A stretch of DNA of 64,000 nucleotides from Sedimenticola sp. (GTDB taxonomy: Bacteria > Pseudomonadota > Gammaproteobacteria > Chromatiales > Chromatiaceae): assembly GCA_002869585.1 (NCBI GenBank), contig PKUO01000011.1:1-64000 (forward strand), given 5' to 3'. Below the pieces are notes generated by a model. It made no database searches. It worked only from the letters and a program-made list of their open reading frames with translations, and had not been told where the DNA came from. Position numbers and translations under genes: made by a program. Shown here one piece after another: positions 27,085 to 37,590 of the stretch (its first letter is position 1; each line of letters starts with the position of its first letter).

Positions 27085-27510
27085 ATGAGCAGTGGGAGTG
27101 TGGCTGTGAGTGAAAATTTCGAAACGGATATCTCCGGTCTGAAGGTGATGGTCATCGACGACAGTAAGACCATCAGGCGCACCGCCGAGAGTCTGCTGAA
27201 GAAGGCTGGGTGCGAGGTGTTGACCGCAATCGATGGATTCGAGGCGCTGGCGATCATCGCAGACACCAATCCGGATGTCATATTCGTCGATATCATGATG
27301 CCCCGGCTAGACGGCTATCAAACCTGTGCATTGATCAAGAACAACGATGACTTCAAGCGCACCCCGGTGATCATGTTGTCATCCAAGGATGGTCTGTTTG
27401 ATCGTGCACGCGGCAGAATCGTCGGGTCCGAACAGTATCTGACCAAACCCTTTACCAAGGATGAACTGCTTGGTGCGATTCGCAAGCATGTGGCGCGACA
27501 TGCTGCCTGA
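27085..27510 (+). CDS. pilG: Twitching motility response regulator PilG
   Basis: A 141-residue stand-alone receiver domain. VMVIDDSKTIRR holds the acidic pocket, DVIFVDIMMPRLDGY the phosphorylated Asp, and MLSSKDG plus LTKPFTKDEL the conserved Ser/Thr and Lys. Started at the ATG at 27085 with GGAG eight bases upstream. In Pseudomonas PilG is phosphorylated by ChpA and promotes pilus extension and cAMP synthesis. It is the first gene of pilG-pilH-pilI-pilJ-chpA-chpC. Confidence 0.94.
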   Translation: MSSGSVAVSENFETDISGLKVMVIDDSKTIRRTAESLLKKAGCEVLTAIDGFEALAIIADTNPDVIFVDIMMPRLDGYQTCALIKNNDDFKRTPVIMLSSKDGLFDRARGRIVGSEQYLTKPFTKDELLGAIRKHVARHAA

Positions 27511-27574
27511 TCGTTGTTGATGTATAAGGAAATCCTGAGTTTTGATCTTGATTCCCAGAATAAGGCATTTTTAG

Positions 27575-28009
27575 ATGAGAAGTTTCTTTAAACGTAGTGA
27601 TTCTGCTGCCAGCAGCAGAGCCTCCAGCGGAGACGCTGATGCAAAAGGAACTGTTTTGATTGTTGATGATTCGCCCACTGAAACTCACGTTCTTCGCGGC
27701 ATTCTGGAGAGAGCCGGTTATGCCGTGCTGTCCGCCGAGGATGGTGAAAGCGGCATCCAGGAGGCTACATCACACAAGCCTGACGTGATTTTGATGGATG
27801 TGGTAATGCCGGGTCTCAATGGATTTCAGGCAACCAGGCAGTTGAGCAAGAATCCTGAAACAGCGGATATTCCAATCATTATGGTAACCACCAAAGACCA
27901 GGATACCGATCGTGCCTGGGGCTTGCGCCAGGGGGCCAAAGAGTATGTGGTGAAACCGGTGAAAGCCGCAGAGCTTCTGGACAAGGTAAGCTCGGTGCTC
28001 AGTACATGA
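27575..28009 (+). CDS. pilH: Twitching motility response regulator PilH
   Basis: The 144-residue receiver protein has TVLIVDDSPTETHVLRGIL, the phosphoacceptor stretch VILMDVVMPGLNGFQATRQL and YVVKPVKAAELL. Its first 25 residues are Ser/Asp-rich and unlike PilG. In Pseudomonas PilH acts as a phosphate sink and supports retraction. It follows pilG by 64 nt and precedes pilI by 15 nt. Confidence 0.94.
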   Translation: MRSFFKRSDSAASSRASSGDADAKGTVLIVDDSPTETHVLRGILERAGYAVLSAEDGESGIQEATSHKPDVILMDVVMPGLNGFQATRQLSKNPETADIPIIMVTTKDQDTDRAWGLRQGAKEYVVKPVKAAELLDKVSSVLST

Positions 28010-28024
28010 TGGCGGTGATATAAC

Positions 28025-28570
28025 ATGGAAAAAACGCCTTCCGCAGAATTGATAGCGCTGTTGCAGACCATTGAACAGCGCAGCCAGCAGAATGCTGCCG
28101 GTATCCCAAAGCAGGAGCAGAGCCAGAATTTCTGGGAAGGGGTGTTGTGCCAGGTCGCGGGTGTTGATGTCGTGGCCCCCCTCAATGAGGTCAAGGAGAT
28201 CCTGAATTTTGCTCCCACCATCACTATCGTTCCAGGCGCCAAGGAGTGGTTGCTCGGTATCGCCAATATTCGTGGCAATCTGCTGCCAATCATCGACCTG
28301 CAACGATTTCTGGGAGGCAGCCCTGTCGTCAAAGGCCGCAGAACCCGTGTGTTGGTGATCAATCATGCCGGGGTGTTCGCTGGTCTATTGGTAGAGAAGG
28401 TGCAGGGCATGCGCCACTTCGCTGAGGATATGGTTGTTGAAGCGCCAGATCTGCAGGGTGCCATCCGGGATTATATCGATGGTGGCTGTATGGTGGACGG
28501 GGAGATCTGGCCGGTGTTCAGAATGAACAGATTGGCCGCGAGTGCCGGCTTTCAGATGGCCGCGGCCTGA
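28025..28570 (+). CDS. pilI: CheW-like adaptor PilI
   Basis: The 181-residue CheW-domain protein has FWEGVLCQVAGVDVVAPLNEVKEIL, IVPGAKEWLLGIANIRGNLLPIIDLQRFLGG and RVLVINHAGVFAGLLVEKVQGMRHF, the two beta-barrel lobes of CheW. It links the receptor PilJ to the kinase ChpA. It lies between pilH and pilJ, the fixed order in the Pil-Chp operon. The N-terminal 30 residues are polar and probably flexible. Confidence 0.95.
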   Translation: MEKTPSAELIALLQTIEQRSQQNAAGIPKQEQSQNFWEGVLCQVAGVDVVAPLNEVKEILNFAPTITIVPGAKEWLLGIANIRGNLLPIIDLQRFLGGSPVVKGRRTRVLVINHAGVFAGLLVEKVQGMRHFAEDMVVEAPDLQGAIRDYIDGGCMVDGEIWPVFRMNRLAASAGFQMAAA

Positions 28571-28650
28571 GGTGTGTCACTTTGCCTCATCGCAGGTTTG
28601 AATTTAATAGTTAATAAGCAGAAAGATACTCTGTCGGGAGAGAGACTGAG

Positions 28651-30699
28651 ATGAGCAAAAGGTCTGGAAAGACAGCGGGTAGCGATTCCGCGACGAACAA
28701 GCTTGTTGTGTTGCTGTCACTGGGTGTCCTAATCACCCTCCTGTTGGCACTGGTTACATATTTGCACGTGTCCAATTCCGAGGCGAATGAAGAGGGTTAT
28801 CTTCTGCGTTCGGCCGAACAGCGGGTGATTTCGCAGAAGATCGCAAAACATGCGCTATCGGCGGCCTCAGGTGATCAGGACTCCTTCCCGCAGTTGCAGG
28901 AATCCCGCGATCAGTTTGAAAAATTGCTCAGAGAACTGAAGTCTGGTGATCCCCAGCACAACCTGCCGCCCAGCCCAACGGACGTGGCCGCAGATCTGAA
29001 GAATCTGGAGAACAGCTGGCTCGAACTCAGACAGAACGCGGATGATATCCTTGCCAACCGCGAGTCCATTCTCTCGGTACGTGAATTTATTGGTGTAATC
29101 ACCGAGTTTGTTCCTCAGCTTCAGGAGAATTCCACTGAGGTTGTCGATATTCTGGTGGGCACGGGCGCCACACCCAAGCAAATAGCCACGGCCGCTAATC
29201 AGCTGATGCTGGTAGAGCGCATCGACAAGAACGTCACCAAGGTGCTCTCTGGCGGGCAGGCCACCGCCGCCGCCATCGATCAATTCAGCCGCGATGCCGA
29301 TCGCTTCGGCAGAGTGCTTGAAGGCATGCTGCAGGGTAGTGATTCACTGGGTATCGACAAAATCAATGCCGAAGAGGCTGTGGATAAGCTGCGCGAAGTG
29401 GCCATGCTGTTCAGCTCCATCAAGGACCATGCCGATGAAATCATCGAGACAGTGCCTGCGGTACTGCCCGCACTGGAGTCGGCAAGCCAGGTAACGGCGG
29501 TTTCCGACCGGGTGAATATCACCTTGGATCAGATGATCAACGCCTACAACCAAGAACCCGGGCGCATCAGCATACTGGGTATAACGGCGGGTCCGGCGAT
29601 CATCACCATCCTGGGTGTTCTGGCAGCGGTGCTGCTACTGCTGCTGGGCTATATGTTGCTGATGCAATCAAAAAGACGTGAGCAGGTCAGCAAGGAGCAG
29701 AACGAGCGAAATCAGGAGGCGATTCTGCGCCTGCTGGATGAGATGGGCGATCTGGCGGACGGTGATTTAACCGTGACGGCAACCGTTACCGAAGATGTAA
29801 CCGGCGCCATTGCCGACTCCATCAACTATGCGATTGAGGCGCTGCGCAGCCTGGTAACCACTATCAACCAGACCTCGGAGCAGGTATCCAGTTCGGCACA
29901 GGAGAGCCGCGCCACCGCCATGCATCTTGCCGAAGCGAGTGAGCATCAGGCCGAGCAGATTGTCTCCGCCACCAAATCGATGAAGGATATGGCCAACGCG
30001 ATTGACCAGATGTCCCAGGATGCCAACGAATCGACGGAAATTGCCCAGCGTTCCGTGGAAATTGCCGGTAAAGGCGCCGAAACGGTGCGCCGTACCATCC
30101 AGGGCATGGATACCATTCGTGAACAGATTCAGGAGACCTCCAAGCGAATCAAGCGTTTGGGTGAGAGCTCCCAGGAGATTGGGGATATCGTAGAGCTGAT
30201 TGATGATATCGCCGATCAGACCAATATCCTGGCGTTGAATGCCGCCATGCAGGCGGCAATGGCCGGTGAGGCCGGTCGCGGCTTCGCTGTGGTTGCGGAT
30301 GAGGTACAGCGTTTGGCGGAACGTTCCGGTAACGCCACGAAGCAGATTGAAGCCCTGGTTAAAACGATTCAGGCAGACACCAATCAGGCGGTCAGTTCAA
30401 TGGAGTCCACCACCAGCGAAGTGGTGTCGGGCGCCCGGCTGGCCGAGGATGCAGGCGAGGCACTGAAAGAGATTGAGCAGGTGTCAAACTACATTGCGGA
30501 ACGTATTTCACAGGTTGCACAGTCTGCACGCTTGCAGTCTGAAGAATCTGGCCGAATTGACGATACCATGAGTGTGATCCAGGAAATTACCACGCAGACT
30601 TCCGATGGTACGGCGCAGACTGCCGCGTCTATCGGACTCCTGGCGGATTTGGCGGATGATCTGCAACGCTCGGTTGCCGGTTTCAGGCTGCCCGAATAA
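28651..30699 (+). CDS. pilJ: Methyl-accepting chemotaxis receptor PilJ
   Basis: The 682-residue receptor has two membrane helices ([21 protein letters not shown] near 25 and [23 protein letters not shown] near 310-330), a periplasmic helical ligand region between them, a HAMP segment and a long signalling helix with the MCP hairpin [33 protein letters not shown]. Possible methylation Gln/Glu pairs flank the hairpin. It should sense surface or pilus state and control ChpA through PilI. Length is as in Pseudomonas PilJ (682). Confidence 0.96.
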   Translation: MSKRSGKTAGSDSATNKLVVLLSLGVLITLLLALVTYLHVSNSEANEEGYLLRSAEQRVISQKIAKHALSAASGDQDSFPQLQESRDQFEKLLRELKSGDPQHNLPPSPTDVAADLKNLENSWLELRQNADDILANRESILSVREFIGVITEFVPQLQENSTEVVDILVGTGATPKQIATAANQLMLVERIDKNVTKVLSGGQATAAAIDQFSRDADRFGRVLEGMLQGSDSLGIDKINAEEAVDKLREVAMLFSSIKDHADEIIETVPAVLPALESASQVTAVSDRVNITLDQMINAYNQEPGRISILGITAGPAIITILGVLAAVLLLLLGYMLLMQSKRREQVSKEQNERNQEAILRLLDEMGDLADGDLTVTATVTEDVTGAIADSINYAIEALRSLVTTINQTSEQVSSSAQESRATAMHLAEASEHQAEQIVSATKSMKDMANAIDQMSQDANESTEIAQRSVEIAGKGAETVRRTIQGMDTIREQIQETSKRIKRLGESSQEIGDIVELIDDIADQTNILALNAAMQAAMAGEAGRGFAVVADEVQRLAERSGNATKQIEALVKTIQADTNQAVSSMESTTSEVVSGARLAEDAGEALKEIEQVSNYIAERISQVAQSARLQSEESGRIDDTMSVIQEITTQTSDGTAQTAASIGLLADLADDLQRSVAGFRLPE

Positions 30700-30758
30700 T
30701 TTTTCATAGGTATTGAACACCTGTTGATTCAATATCCTTGATGGAGTGGATGCCGAGT

Positions 30759-33700
30759 ATGAGCAGTACTCAAAACTACAGTACGCTGAAATGGATTCGA
30801 GGCGAGTTGGATGCTTCACTGACTGCAACCCGACGCTCTCTTGAAGACTATGTCGAGAGTGGTGATTCAGCACTGATAGACGATTGTTCCGATCGTCTGC
30901 ACCAGGTTCATGGCTCATTGCAAATGATGCAAATCTACGGCGCCGCCATGCTCGCCGAAGAGATGGAGCTGGTTACCAACGCTCTCAAAGAGGAGAAGAC
31001 GAAGCACAGGGAAGAGGCATCCGAGGCGCTGATGCTTGGCATTATCCAGCTCTCGGAATACCTGGAAAAGCTGGAGGGGGGCGCCAGGGATCTGCCGATT
31101 CTGCTGTTGCCCCTGCTCAACGAGTTGCGCGCCACCCGCGAGGCAGCACTGCTTTCCGAGGTCGCTTTTATATCGCCGGAGCTGGATCGGCGACTGCAGT
31201 CGTTCGCCAATACCGGTGTTGCAAACCCGCAACTGTCCGGCATTATCAAGAGCAACAGGCACAAGTATCACATGGCGTTGCTGAACTGGTTTCGGGGTAC
31301 TGATATCAGCGGCGGCCTGCAGGCAATCGCCGATATTTTTCAGCAAGTCCAGCACCAGGCGGGCACTGAGTCGATCAAGCGTCTGTTCCAGGTTGGACAT
31401 GCGCTGTTAGTCGCCCTCAAGGAGGGCAGCGTCGATAGTGGTTTGGCTACCAAGCAATTGGTGGGCCGGGTCGACCGGCATATCAAAAGCATTATCAGCG
31501 GGGATGAATCTTCCGTTGATCCGGTTGCAGCGCGTGATCTGCTGAAAAATCTGCTCTACTACCTGGCGTGCGCGAAAAGTGCCAATCCGGCGATCGTCGA
31601 GATCCAGCAGGAGTTTGAGCTGGAGAATGTCATACCTGATCAGACAACCATTTCCCAGGAAAGGGATGCACTACATGCCCCCGGTCGTGCACTGTTTGAT
31701 TCCCTGCGAACCGCAATAGATGATGATCTGACTGTCATCAAGGACAGTCTGGATCTCTACATACGAACACAAAGCGATGATCAGGATCGCTTGACCGCGC
31801 TCGAGCAACCGATGCGCAAACTGGCGGATACCCTGGGAATGATCGGCCAGGGCGGACTACGCAACCGGCTGAAGCGTCAGGCTGAACGGGTCGCGGCGAT
31901 TGGCACTGATAGCGAACCTCTGCGTGAACCGGATCTGATGTCCATGGCCAGCGATATCTTGTTTATCGAGACTTCGCTGAATAATCTCTCAGAACCTCGC
32001 CAGCACTACGCCATTGAACACGCGGCCGCGGACGAAGAGTCCGCCCTTCCGCAAGGGGAGTTTGAACGCCTGGTTGACAGCGTCATGCATGAAGCCACCG
32101 TGGATATGGCGAAATGCAAGGAAGCGGTGATCACCTATATAGACGCCCCCGATGTCGCCCACAATCTGTCGGATGTGCCGGCGAAATTTAAGACTATTGC
32201 CGGGGCCTTCAGGATACTCAAGCTGGCTGAACCCGCCGGATTGATGGAGCAACTGGCAAACTATGTGAATACCCGGCTGCTTGTAGCCGAGGCCGTTCCC
32301 GAGACTGAAGAGCTCAACGCCTTTGCCGATGCCATCACCGCTATCGAGTACTTCATGGAGGCAATCGTAGAGGGTCGTGGCGTTCAGCGCGATATTCTCA
32401 GTGTTGCTGAAAAGGCCGTCGAAAGACTTGGGTTGCAATCCCTGCCAGAGACCGAAATCCAGGAAGAGGTTCCGGAGACTGTCGCGGATCAACCCGAAGA
32501 ATTACCCGTTGAGGAAGAAGAACCCGCAGTCGCAGCCTCTGAAGAGTCACTGGATGAACAACCCAGCGAGCCACCCGGTGAATCGGCCAGTAAACCGGAA
32601 GCCCAGCCACACAAGTTCGTGGCTGAGGATATCGATCCGGAGATTCTCGATATCTTCATCGAAGAGGCCCGCGAGGAGTTGGATGTCATCCGTGAATACT
32701 TCCCGCGTTGGCAGAAGGACCGTGAAGCACGTGATGCGCTGATTACATTCCGGCGCTCTTTCCACACCCTGAAAGGCAGCGGCCGCCTGGTGGGCGCCAC
32801 AACCATCGGTGAACTGGCCTGGTCCATCGAACAGCTTCTCAATCGGATTATCGATGAGACGGTTGAAGTTTCACCGGAAGCCATCGCTGTCATCAGCGAC
32901 TGTATTGGTGTTCTCCCTGATTTGATCGATTGTCAGGAATGCGGTGAGGCCGCTCAGGTCGATGTGCAACCAATTATGGATCGTGCCTTCGCGCTGGCTG
33001 ATCCCAATTACGTTGCACCTGAGGTTGAGGCGGAAGAGGCGTTGCCAGTATCCGAGCCGTTAAGCGAGGAAACCGCCCAGGAAGCTGTTACGGAAGAGCC
33101 TGACCAATCTGAAGAGACCGCTGTTGAGGCTGACGAGGAGTTGGCCGGGCAGGAACCAGAGGAGCCGGTCGCCGAGCCCGCCCTGGTTATGGATCCGATA
33201 CTGCTGGAGATCTTCGAGTCGGAGTCCCGAGGCCATATCGAAACGCTGCGTGCATTCATCGATGCCTGCCGGGAAAATGAGTATTACTGCGGAATAGACG
33301 ACCAACTTTCGCGCGCCTGGCATACCCTGCATGGTAGTGCAAAGATGGCGGAAGTGGCATCGATCGCAGCGATCAGTTCAGCCAATGAAAAGTATATCAA
33401 TACACTGATATCCAATGGCATGCGTGCCGATAGTGAGGTGCTCAACCTGCTGGAAGACAGCGTTGATACCATTGACGCCGTATTGGCCGCGATCAATCAA
33501 CCTGGCTCGGAACTGCCTTACTGGGATACCACTGTCGACGAAGTGATCCAGGCCTGTGATGCGTTGGTTTCCCAGCAGGTGCCGGAGCATCTGGTCGATG
33601 AGGCTGTTGAGGTTTCCGAGGAGATAACCGAGTCACCGACAGTAGAAGACCAGGTTCCCGAAGAGATCCAACAGGAATCTGAGCCTGAAAGCTATCCGGA

Positions 33701-36365
33701 TGAGAGTGATCTGCTCGAACCGACCGAAGCTGAGTTTCAGGGTGAAGACCTTGAGGAGATTGAATTTCCAGATTCGACCCTGATTGGTGTCGAAGAACTC
33801 GAACCCGAGGACCTGCAACCGGGTGAGCTGGATGAATTGGTGGAGCCGGAGCCTGCATTTGCAGAGCCCGAAACAGAGACACCAGAGCCGGTTACCGCAG
33901 TCACCGCCGATATGGTGGAAGTCGATGGCGATCCAGAGCTGATCGAGATCTTTCTGGAAGAGGCCCGTGAGCTGCTGGAATCCATAGAAACGAGCTATAC
34001 GCAGTGGCGTGAGGATATCAGCGCAGCCGAACCCGTGGCTGAGCTTGAACGAACGCTGCACACCCTCAAGGGTGGTGCGCGTCTCTCTGGCGCCATGCCG
34101 ATCGGTGATTTGAGCCACGCCTTCGAATCATTCCTTACCGGCATTGACTACGCGCGGATCGAGGCCTCCCCTCAGGTGATAGAGCTGGCCCAGTCTGTGA
34201 TCGATCGCCTGGCGGAACAGATTGAAGACCTGTCCAGCGGTCCCAAGGTGCGTCCAGCAGATGATCTGGTGCAGCGCCTGGAGGATGTTTTCAATATCGA
34301 TCAGGCCGTGGTTCCCGATCTTGCCGCTGAATCGGAGCGCGAACCGGAGCAGCCTGAAGTGTTGCAGCCCGAGCCGGAAGAGATCGAGGCCCAGGCTGAC
34401 AGTGACGAAGCAACTGCCGAAGAGGTCGATCTGGAAGAGACGGAGAGTACCGAAACCACTCCGACAGGCCCAGAAACGATCAGCAGTGACAGAATCAAGA
34501 CAAGAGCCCCAGCGCCCGTGCGCGCCCATCGCGAGCAGGTGCGCGTTCGCTCGGATATGCTGGACCGGCTGGTCAACCACGCCGGTGAAGTGAGTATTTA
34601 TCGCGCCCGCATCGAGCAGCAAAACTCGGCGTTGGGTTTCAACCTGACCGAGCTGGATCAGACGGTTGATCGCCTGCGCAACCAGCTCAGACAACTGGAG
34701 ATTGAGACCGAGGCACAGATCCTCTTCAGGTATGACCAGGATAAAGACGACGAAAGCAGCGTCGATGAGACCTTCGATCCGCTGGAACTGGACCGTTTCT
34801 CGACCATACAGCAGGTATCGCGAAGCCTGTTGGAGACCGTTAACGACCTGAACAATATCTACCGTTTTCTCGATGAGTTGCAGAAAGAGACGGATACCCT
34901 TCTGCTCCAGCAGTCGAGGATCATGACAGACCTTCAGGATGGTCTGATGCGTACGCGCATGGTGCCCTTCTCGAATCTGGTGCCGCGCTTGCACCGGGTT
35001 GTCCGTCAGACCTGCAACCCGCTGGGTAAGCAGGCCGAACTGGAGGTTCACGGTGCCGAAATCGAGTTGGATCGCGGCATTCTGGAACGCATGATTGGAC
35101 CCTTCGAGCATCTGCTGAGAAATGCCGTCTCCCACGGTATCGAGCGGCCGGATGTCAGGCGTCAGAGCGGTAAGGATGCACAGGGCCGAATCACCCTGGA
35201 TGTGCGACGCGAAGGCTCGGATGTCCTACTGACGATTGCCGATGATGGCGCGGGCATCGATGTCGACGCTATCAGGCAACGAGCGATCAAGAAAGGCTTG
35301 CTCGATCCCCATGCTGTCGTCACCAATAACGACATTCTGCAGTTCGTATTTGAGCACGGTTTCAGCACGGCTGATGAGGTGACCCAGATTGCAGGCCGGG
35401 GCGTTGGTCTGGATGTCGTAGTGAGCGAAGTGAAGCAACTGGGTGGTTCGCTGGATATCTCCTCTGAACCGTCCAAGGGCACACACTTTATTATCCGCTT
35501 GCCACTGACACTGGCGATTTCCGATGCGCTGCTGGTTGAACTGGGCGAGGAGATCTATGCGATCCCCCATACCAGTATCGAAGGCGTGGTGCGTGTCAGC
35601 TATTCCGAGCTCAAGGCCTGTTATGAAGGGCAGCAGACTGCCTACAACTATGCCGGACAGGATTACCAGGTGCGCTATCTGGGCAACCTGCTGAATGTCA
35701 GTCAGTTGGATCTGTCGGAACACCGCAAATGGTATCCGCTGCTGCTGGTCAGGGCCGGTGATCATCATGTCGCCATGCAGGTCGACAGCCTGATCGGCAA
35801 TCGTCAGATCGTGGTCAAATCGGTCGGCTTGCAGGTGGGTTCGGTGCGTTATATCTCCGGGGGAACCATCCTTGGCGACGGCCGGGTGGCATTGATTCTG
35901 GACGTGACCGCACTGGTCCGACTGGATATTGCCCATACCGCCGCCCCCAGCGCTGTCAGTACAAGAGATTCTTCCCTCGAACCCGGTGTGGGCCGCACGG
36001 TGATGGTGGTGGACGACTCGATTACCGTGCGCAAGGTCACCGGACGACTGCTGGAAAGACACGGTATGAATGTCATTACCGCAAAGGATGGCGTGGATGC
36101 CGTGGCCATGCTCCAGGAGTACCGGCCTGATGTGATGTTGCTGGATATCGAGATGCCGCGCATGGACGGCTATGAACTGGCCAGACACATGCAGAATTCC
36201 GAGGAACTGCAGGGTATTCCGATCATCATGATTACTTCGCGCAGCGGCGACAAGCATCGTAAGCTGGCGATGGAACTGGGTGTTAAGCGCTATCTTGGCA
36301 AGCCCTACCAGGAGGCTGATCTGCTGGATAACATCTATGCCGTATTACGGGAGGCCACAGCATGA
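30759..36365 (+). CDS. chpA: Hybrid histidine kinase ChpA (multi-Hpt CheA-type)
   Basis: Counting from the ATG at 30759 (GGAG lies upstream; ATGs at 30741 and 30750 are alternatives), about 1868 residues. Domain order: an N-terminal FimL/Hpt-like module (HQVHGSLQMM near 51), a degenerate one near 440, three Hpt modules with FHTLKG His669, WHTLHG His855 and LHTLKG His1101, separated by acidic Glu/Pro linkers; then the CheA dimerisation and ATPase (LRNAVSHGIE, DDGAGID, GRGVGLDVV), a CheW domain, and a C-terminal receiver (LLDIEMPRMDGYE). Pseudomonas ChpA has more Hpt-like modules, so this is a shorter form. Overlaps chpC by four bases. It phosphorylates PilG and PilH. Confidence 0.95.
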   Translation: MSSTQNYSTLKWIRGELDASLTATRRSLEDYVESGDSALIDDCSDRLHQVHGSLQMMQIYGAAMLAEEMELVTNALKEEKTKHREEASEALMLGIIQLSEYLEKLEGGARDLPILLLPLLNELRATREAALLSEVAFISPELDRRLQSFANTGVANPQLSGIIKSNRHKYHMALLNWFRGTDISGGLQAIADIFQQVQHQAGTESIKRLFQVGHALLVALKEGSVDSGLATKQLVGRVDRHIKSIISGDESSVDPVAARDLLKNLLYYLACAKSANPAIVEIQQEFELENVIPDQTTISQERDALHAPGRALFDSLRTAIDDDLTVIKDSLDLYIRTQSDDQDRLTALEQPMRKLADTLGMIGQGGLRNRLKRQAERVAAIGTDSEPLREPDLMSMASDILFIETSLNNLSEPRQHYAIEHAAADEESALPQGEFERLVDSVMHEATVDMAKCKEAVITYIDAPDVAHNLSDVPAKFKTIAGAFRILKLAEPAGLMEQLANYVNTRLLVAEAVPETEELNAFADAITAIEYFMEAIVEGRGVQRDILSVAEKAVERLGLQSLPETEIQEEVPETVADQPEELPVEEEEPAVAASEESLDEQPSEPPGESASKPEAQPHKFVAEDIDPEILDIFIEEAREELDVIREYFPRWQKDREARDALITFRRSFHTLKGSGRLVGATTIGELAWSIEQLLNRIIDETVEVSPEAIAVISDCIGVLPDLIDCQECGEAAQVDVQPIMDRAFALADPNYVAPEVEAEEALPVSEPLSEETAQEAVTEEPDQSEETAVEADEELAGQEPEEPVAEPALVMDPILLEIFESESRGHIETLRAFIDACRENEYYCGIDDQLSRAWHTLHGSAKMAEVASIAAISSANEKYINTLISNGMRADSEVLNLLEDSVDTIDAVLAAINQPGSELPYWDTTVDEVIQACDALVSQQVPEHLVDEAVEVSEEITESPTVEDQVPEEIQQESEPESYPDESDLLEPTEAEFQGEDLEEIEFPDSTLIGVEELEPEDLQPGELDELVEPEPAFAEPETETPEPVTAVTADMVEVDGDPELIEIFLEEARELLESIETSYTQWREDISAAEPVAELERTLHTLKGGARLSGAMPIGDLSHAFESFLTGIDYARIEASPQVIELAQSVIDRLAEQIEDLSSGPKVRPADDLVQRLEDVFNIDQAVVPDLAAESEREPEQPEVLQPEPEEIEAQADSDEATAEEVDLEETESTETTPTGPETISSDRIKTRAPAPVRAHREQVRVRSDMLDRLVNHAGEVSIYRARIEQQNSALGFNLTELDQTVDRLRNQLRQLEIETEAQILFRYDQDKDDESSVDETFDPLELDRFSTIQQVSRSLLETVNDLNNIYRFLDELQKETDTLLLQQSRIMTDLQDGLMRTRMVPFSNLVPRLHRVVRQTCNPLGKQAELEVHGAEIELDRGILERMIGPFEHLLRNAVSHGIERPDVRRQSGKDAQGRITLDVRREGSDVLLTIADDGAGIDVDAIRQRAIKKGLLDPHAVVTNNDILQFVFEHGFSTADEVTQIAGRGVGLDVVVSEVKQLGGSLDISSEPSKGTHFIIRLPLTLAISDALLVELGEEIYAIPHTSIEGVVRVSYSELKACYEGQQTAYNYAGQDYQVRYLGNLLNVSQLDLSEHRKWYPLLLVRAGDHHVAMQVDSLIGNRQIVVKSVGLQVGSVRYISGGTILGDGRVALILDVTALVRLDIAHTAAPSAVSTRDSSLEPGVGRTVMVVDDSITVRKVTGRLLERHGMNVITAKDGVDAVAMLQEYRPDVMLLDIEMPRMDGYELARHMQNSEELQGIPIIMITSRSGDKHRKLAMELGVKRYLGKPYQEADLLDNIYAVLREATA

Positions 36366-36832
36366 CCCAGAGCACTAATTCATTAGAGGTGCGTGGTGTG
36401 CTGCTGCCCCTGCAAGGGGGGCAACTGCTGCTGCCCAATGCAACAGTCAATGAGGTGGTTGGATTTCGTGATCCGACACCGGTGGACAGCAATGACACCG
36501 ATTGGCTGCTCGGCACCTTTGACTGGCGTCAGCAGAAGGTGCCGATAGTTGCCTTCGAGAAACTCCTGGGATTGCCGAAAGATGAAACCGGGCACCGTGC
36601 GCGGATCGCCATCTGCAATACTCTCAATGGCAATGCACGTTGTCCCTATATCGGTATTCTGCTGAGGTCGATCCCGCATCTGACGCGTCTTACCGAGGAG
36701 CTGATTGCCCCTTTGGGCGAGTTGGGTGACGCCGGACCGATGGTTGCACGGCAGGTAAGGCTGAATGGACAGGAGGCGTGGATCCCTGATCTGGATGCCC
36801 TGGAACAGGCAGTTCTGGATATTATCAACTGA
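36362..36832 (+). CDS. chpC: CheW-like chemosensory protein ChpC
   Basis: The 156-residue protein has a CheW-type domain: GVLLPLQGGQLLLPNATVNEVVGFRDPTP, WLLGTFDWRQQKVPIVAFEKLLGL and a C-terminal IPDLDALEQAVLDII. It lies four bases inside the chpA end, the place of chpC in Pseudomonas. It may link other receptors to ChpA. Sequence is diverged from canonical CheW, as is normal for ChpC. It ends seven bases from the convergent rsmE stop. Confidence 0.9.
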   Translation: MTQSTNSLEVRGVLLPLQGGQLLLPNATVNEVVGFRDPTPVDSNDTDWLLGTFDWRQQKVPIVAFEKLLGLPKDETGHRARIAICNTLNGNARCPYIGILLRSIPHLTRLTEELIAPLGELGDAGPMVARQVRLNGQEAWIPDLDALEQAVLDIIN

Positions 36833-36839
36833 TCTGCCG

Positions 36840-37574
36840 CTAGCGAAAATCACCCCACAATGCCTGCATGGCGGCGATCGCCGCCAGAGGCGCTGTTTCT
36901 GTACGCAACACCCTTGGTCCAAGCTGAACGCCATGGAAACCTTCCCGCTTCGCTGACGCTATCTCTTCCTCGGAGAGCCCGCCTTCGGGTCCTACCAATA
37001 GACAGGTCCCAGATTCTGGTGGACTGAGTGATGCCAGGGTATCGCTGCTGCGGTGATCGAGCAGCAGGTTGTGTTGTTGGGCTTCCCGTTTGTTTATCCA
37101 GTCCTGCAACTTCAAGGGCGCATGCAGCATCGGCAGTCGCCGACGGCCTGACTGCTCACAGGCTGCGATAAGGATGTTCTGCCAATGCTGGATGCGTTTC
37201 TGCATCCGTTCGTCCGAGATTCTGACTACACAGCGTTCGCTGACCAGGGGAGTGATCTCGGTGACGCCTAGTTCCACCGATTTCTGGATGGCAAAATCCA
37301 TGCGCTCTCCCTTGGAGATCCCCAGCCCGAGATGGATCGCCAGGCAGGCTGCGCTCTCCTGTGCTCCCCTCTCGGAGATGGCAATATCGACCTGCCTTTT
37401 GCCCAGGCTGATGATCACTCCCTGGTAGTCATGCCCGTCACCATTGAACAGAATAACCGGCGCATCGGCTTTCAAGCGCAAGACCTGAATCAGATGGCGT
37501 GCCGGTCCCTCCTCCAGGGAGAGGGTGCTGTCGGGAGAAAGCGTTTGATGGGTATGGATTCTGGGTGTGCGCAT
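36840..37574 (-). CDS. rsmE: 16S rRNA (uracil-1498-N3)-methyltransferase
   Basis: The 244-residue protein has an N-terminal PUA-like domain (ARHLIQVLRLKADAPVILFNGDG) and a C-terminal SPOUT knot with LVGPEGGLSEEEIASAKREGF and LGPRVLRTETAPLAAIAAMQ. It methylates U1498 of 16S rRNA with SAM. It follows metF by 16 nt, so it may be co-transcribed with the methyl-cycle genes ahcY-metF, which supply SAM turnover. Length matches E. coli RsmE (243). Confidence 0.96.
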   Translation of the reverse strand: MRTPRIHTHQTLSPDSTLSLEEGPARHLIQVLRLKADAPVILFNGDGHDYQGVIISLGKRQVDIAISERGAQESAACLAIHLGLGISKGERMDFAIQKSVELGVTEITPLVSERCVVRISDERMQKRIQHWQNILIAACEQSGRRRLPMLHAPLKLQDWINKREAQQHNLLLDHRSSDTLASLSPPESGTCLLVGPEGGLSEEEIASAKREGFHGVQLGPRVLRTETAPLAAIAAMQALWGDFR

Positions 37575-37590
37575 CTCAATTTCGCTGTAT

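Noticed and set aside
34128-35226. Minus-strand ORFs inside chpA (for example 34128-35135)
   Set aside because: Shadows of the kinase frame; no start signals or motifs.
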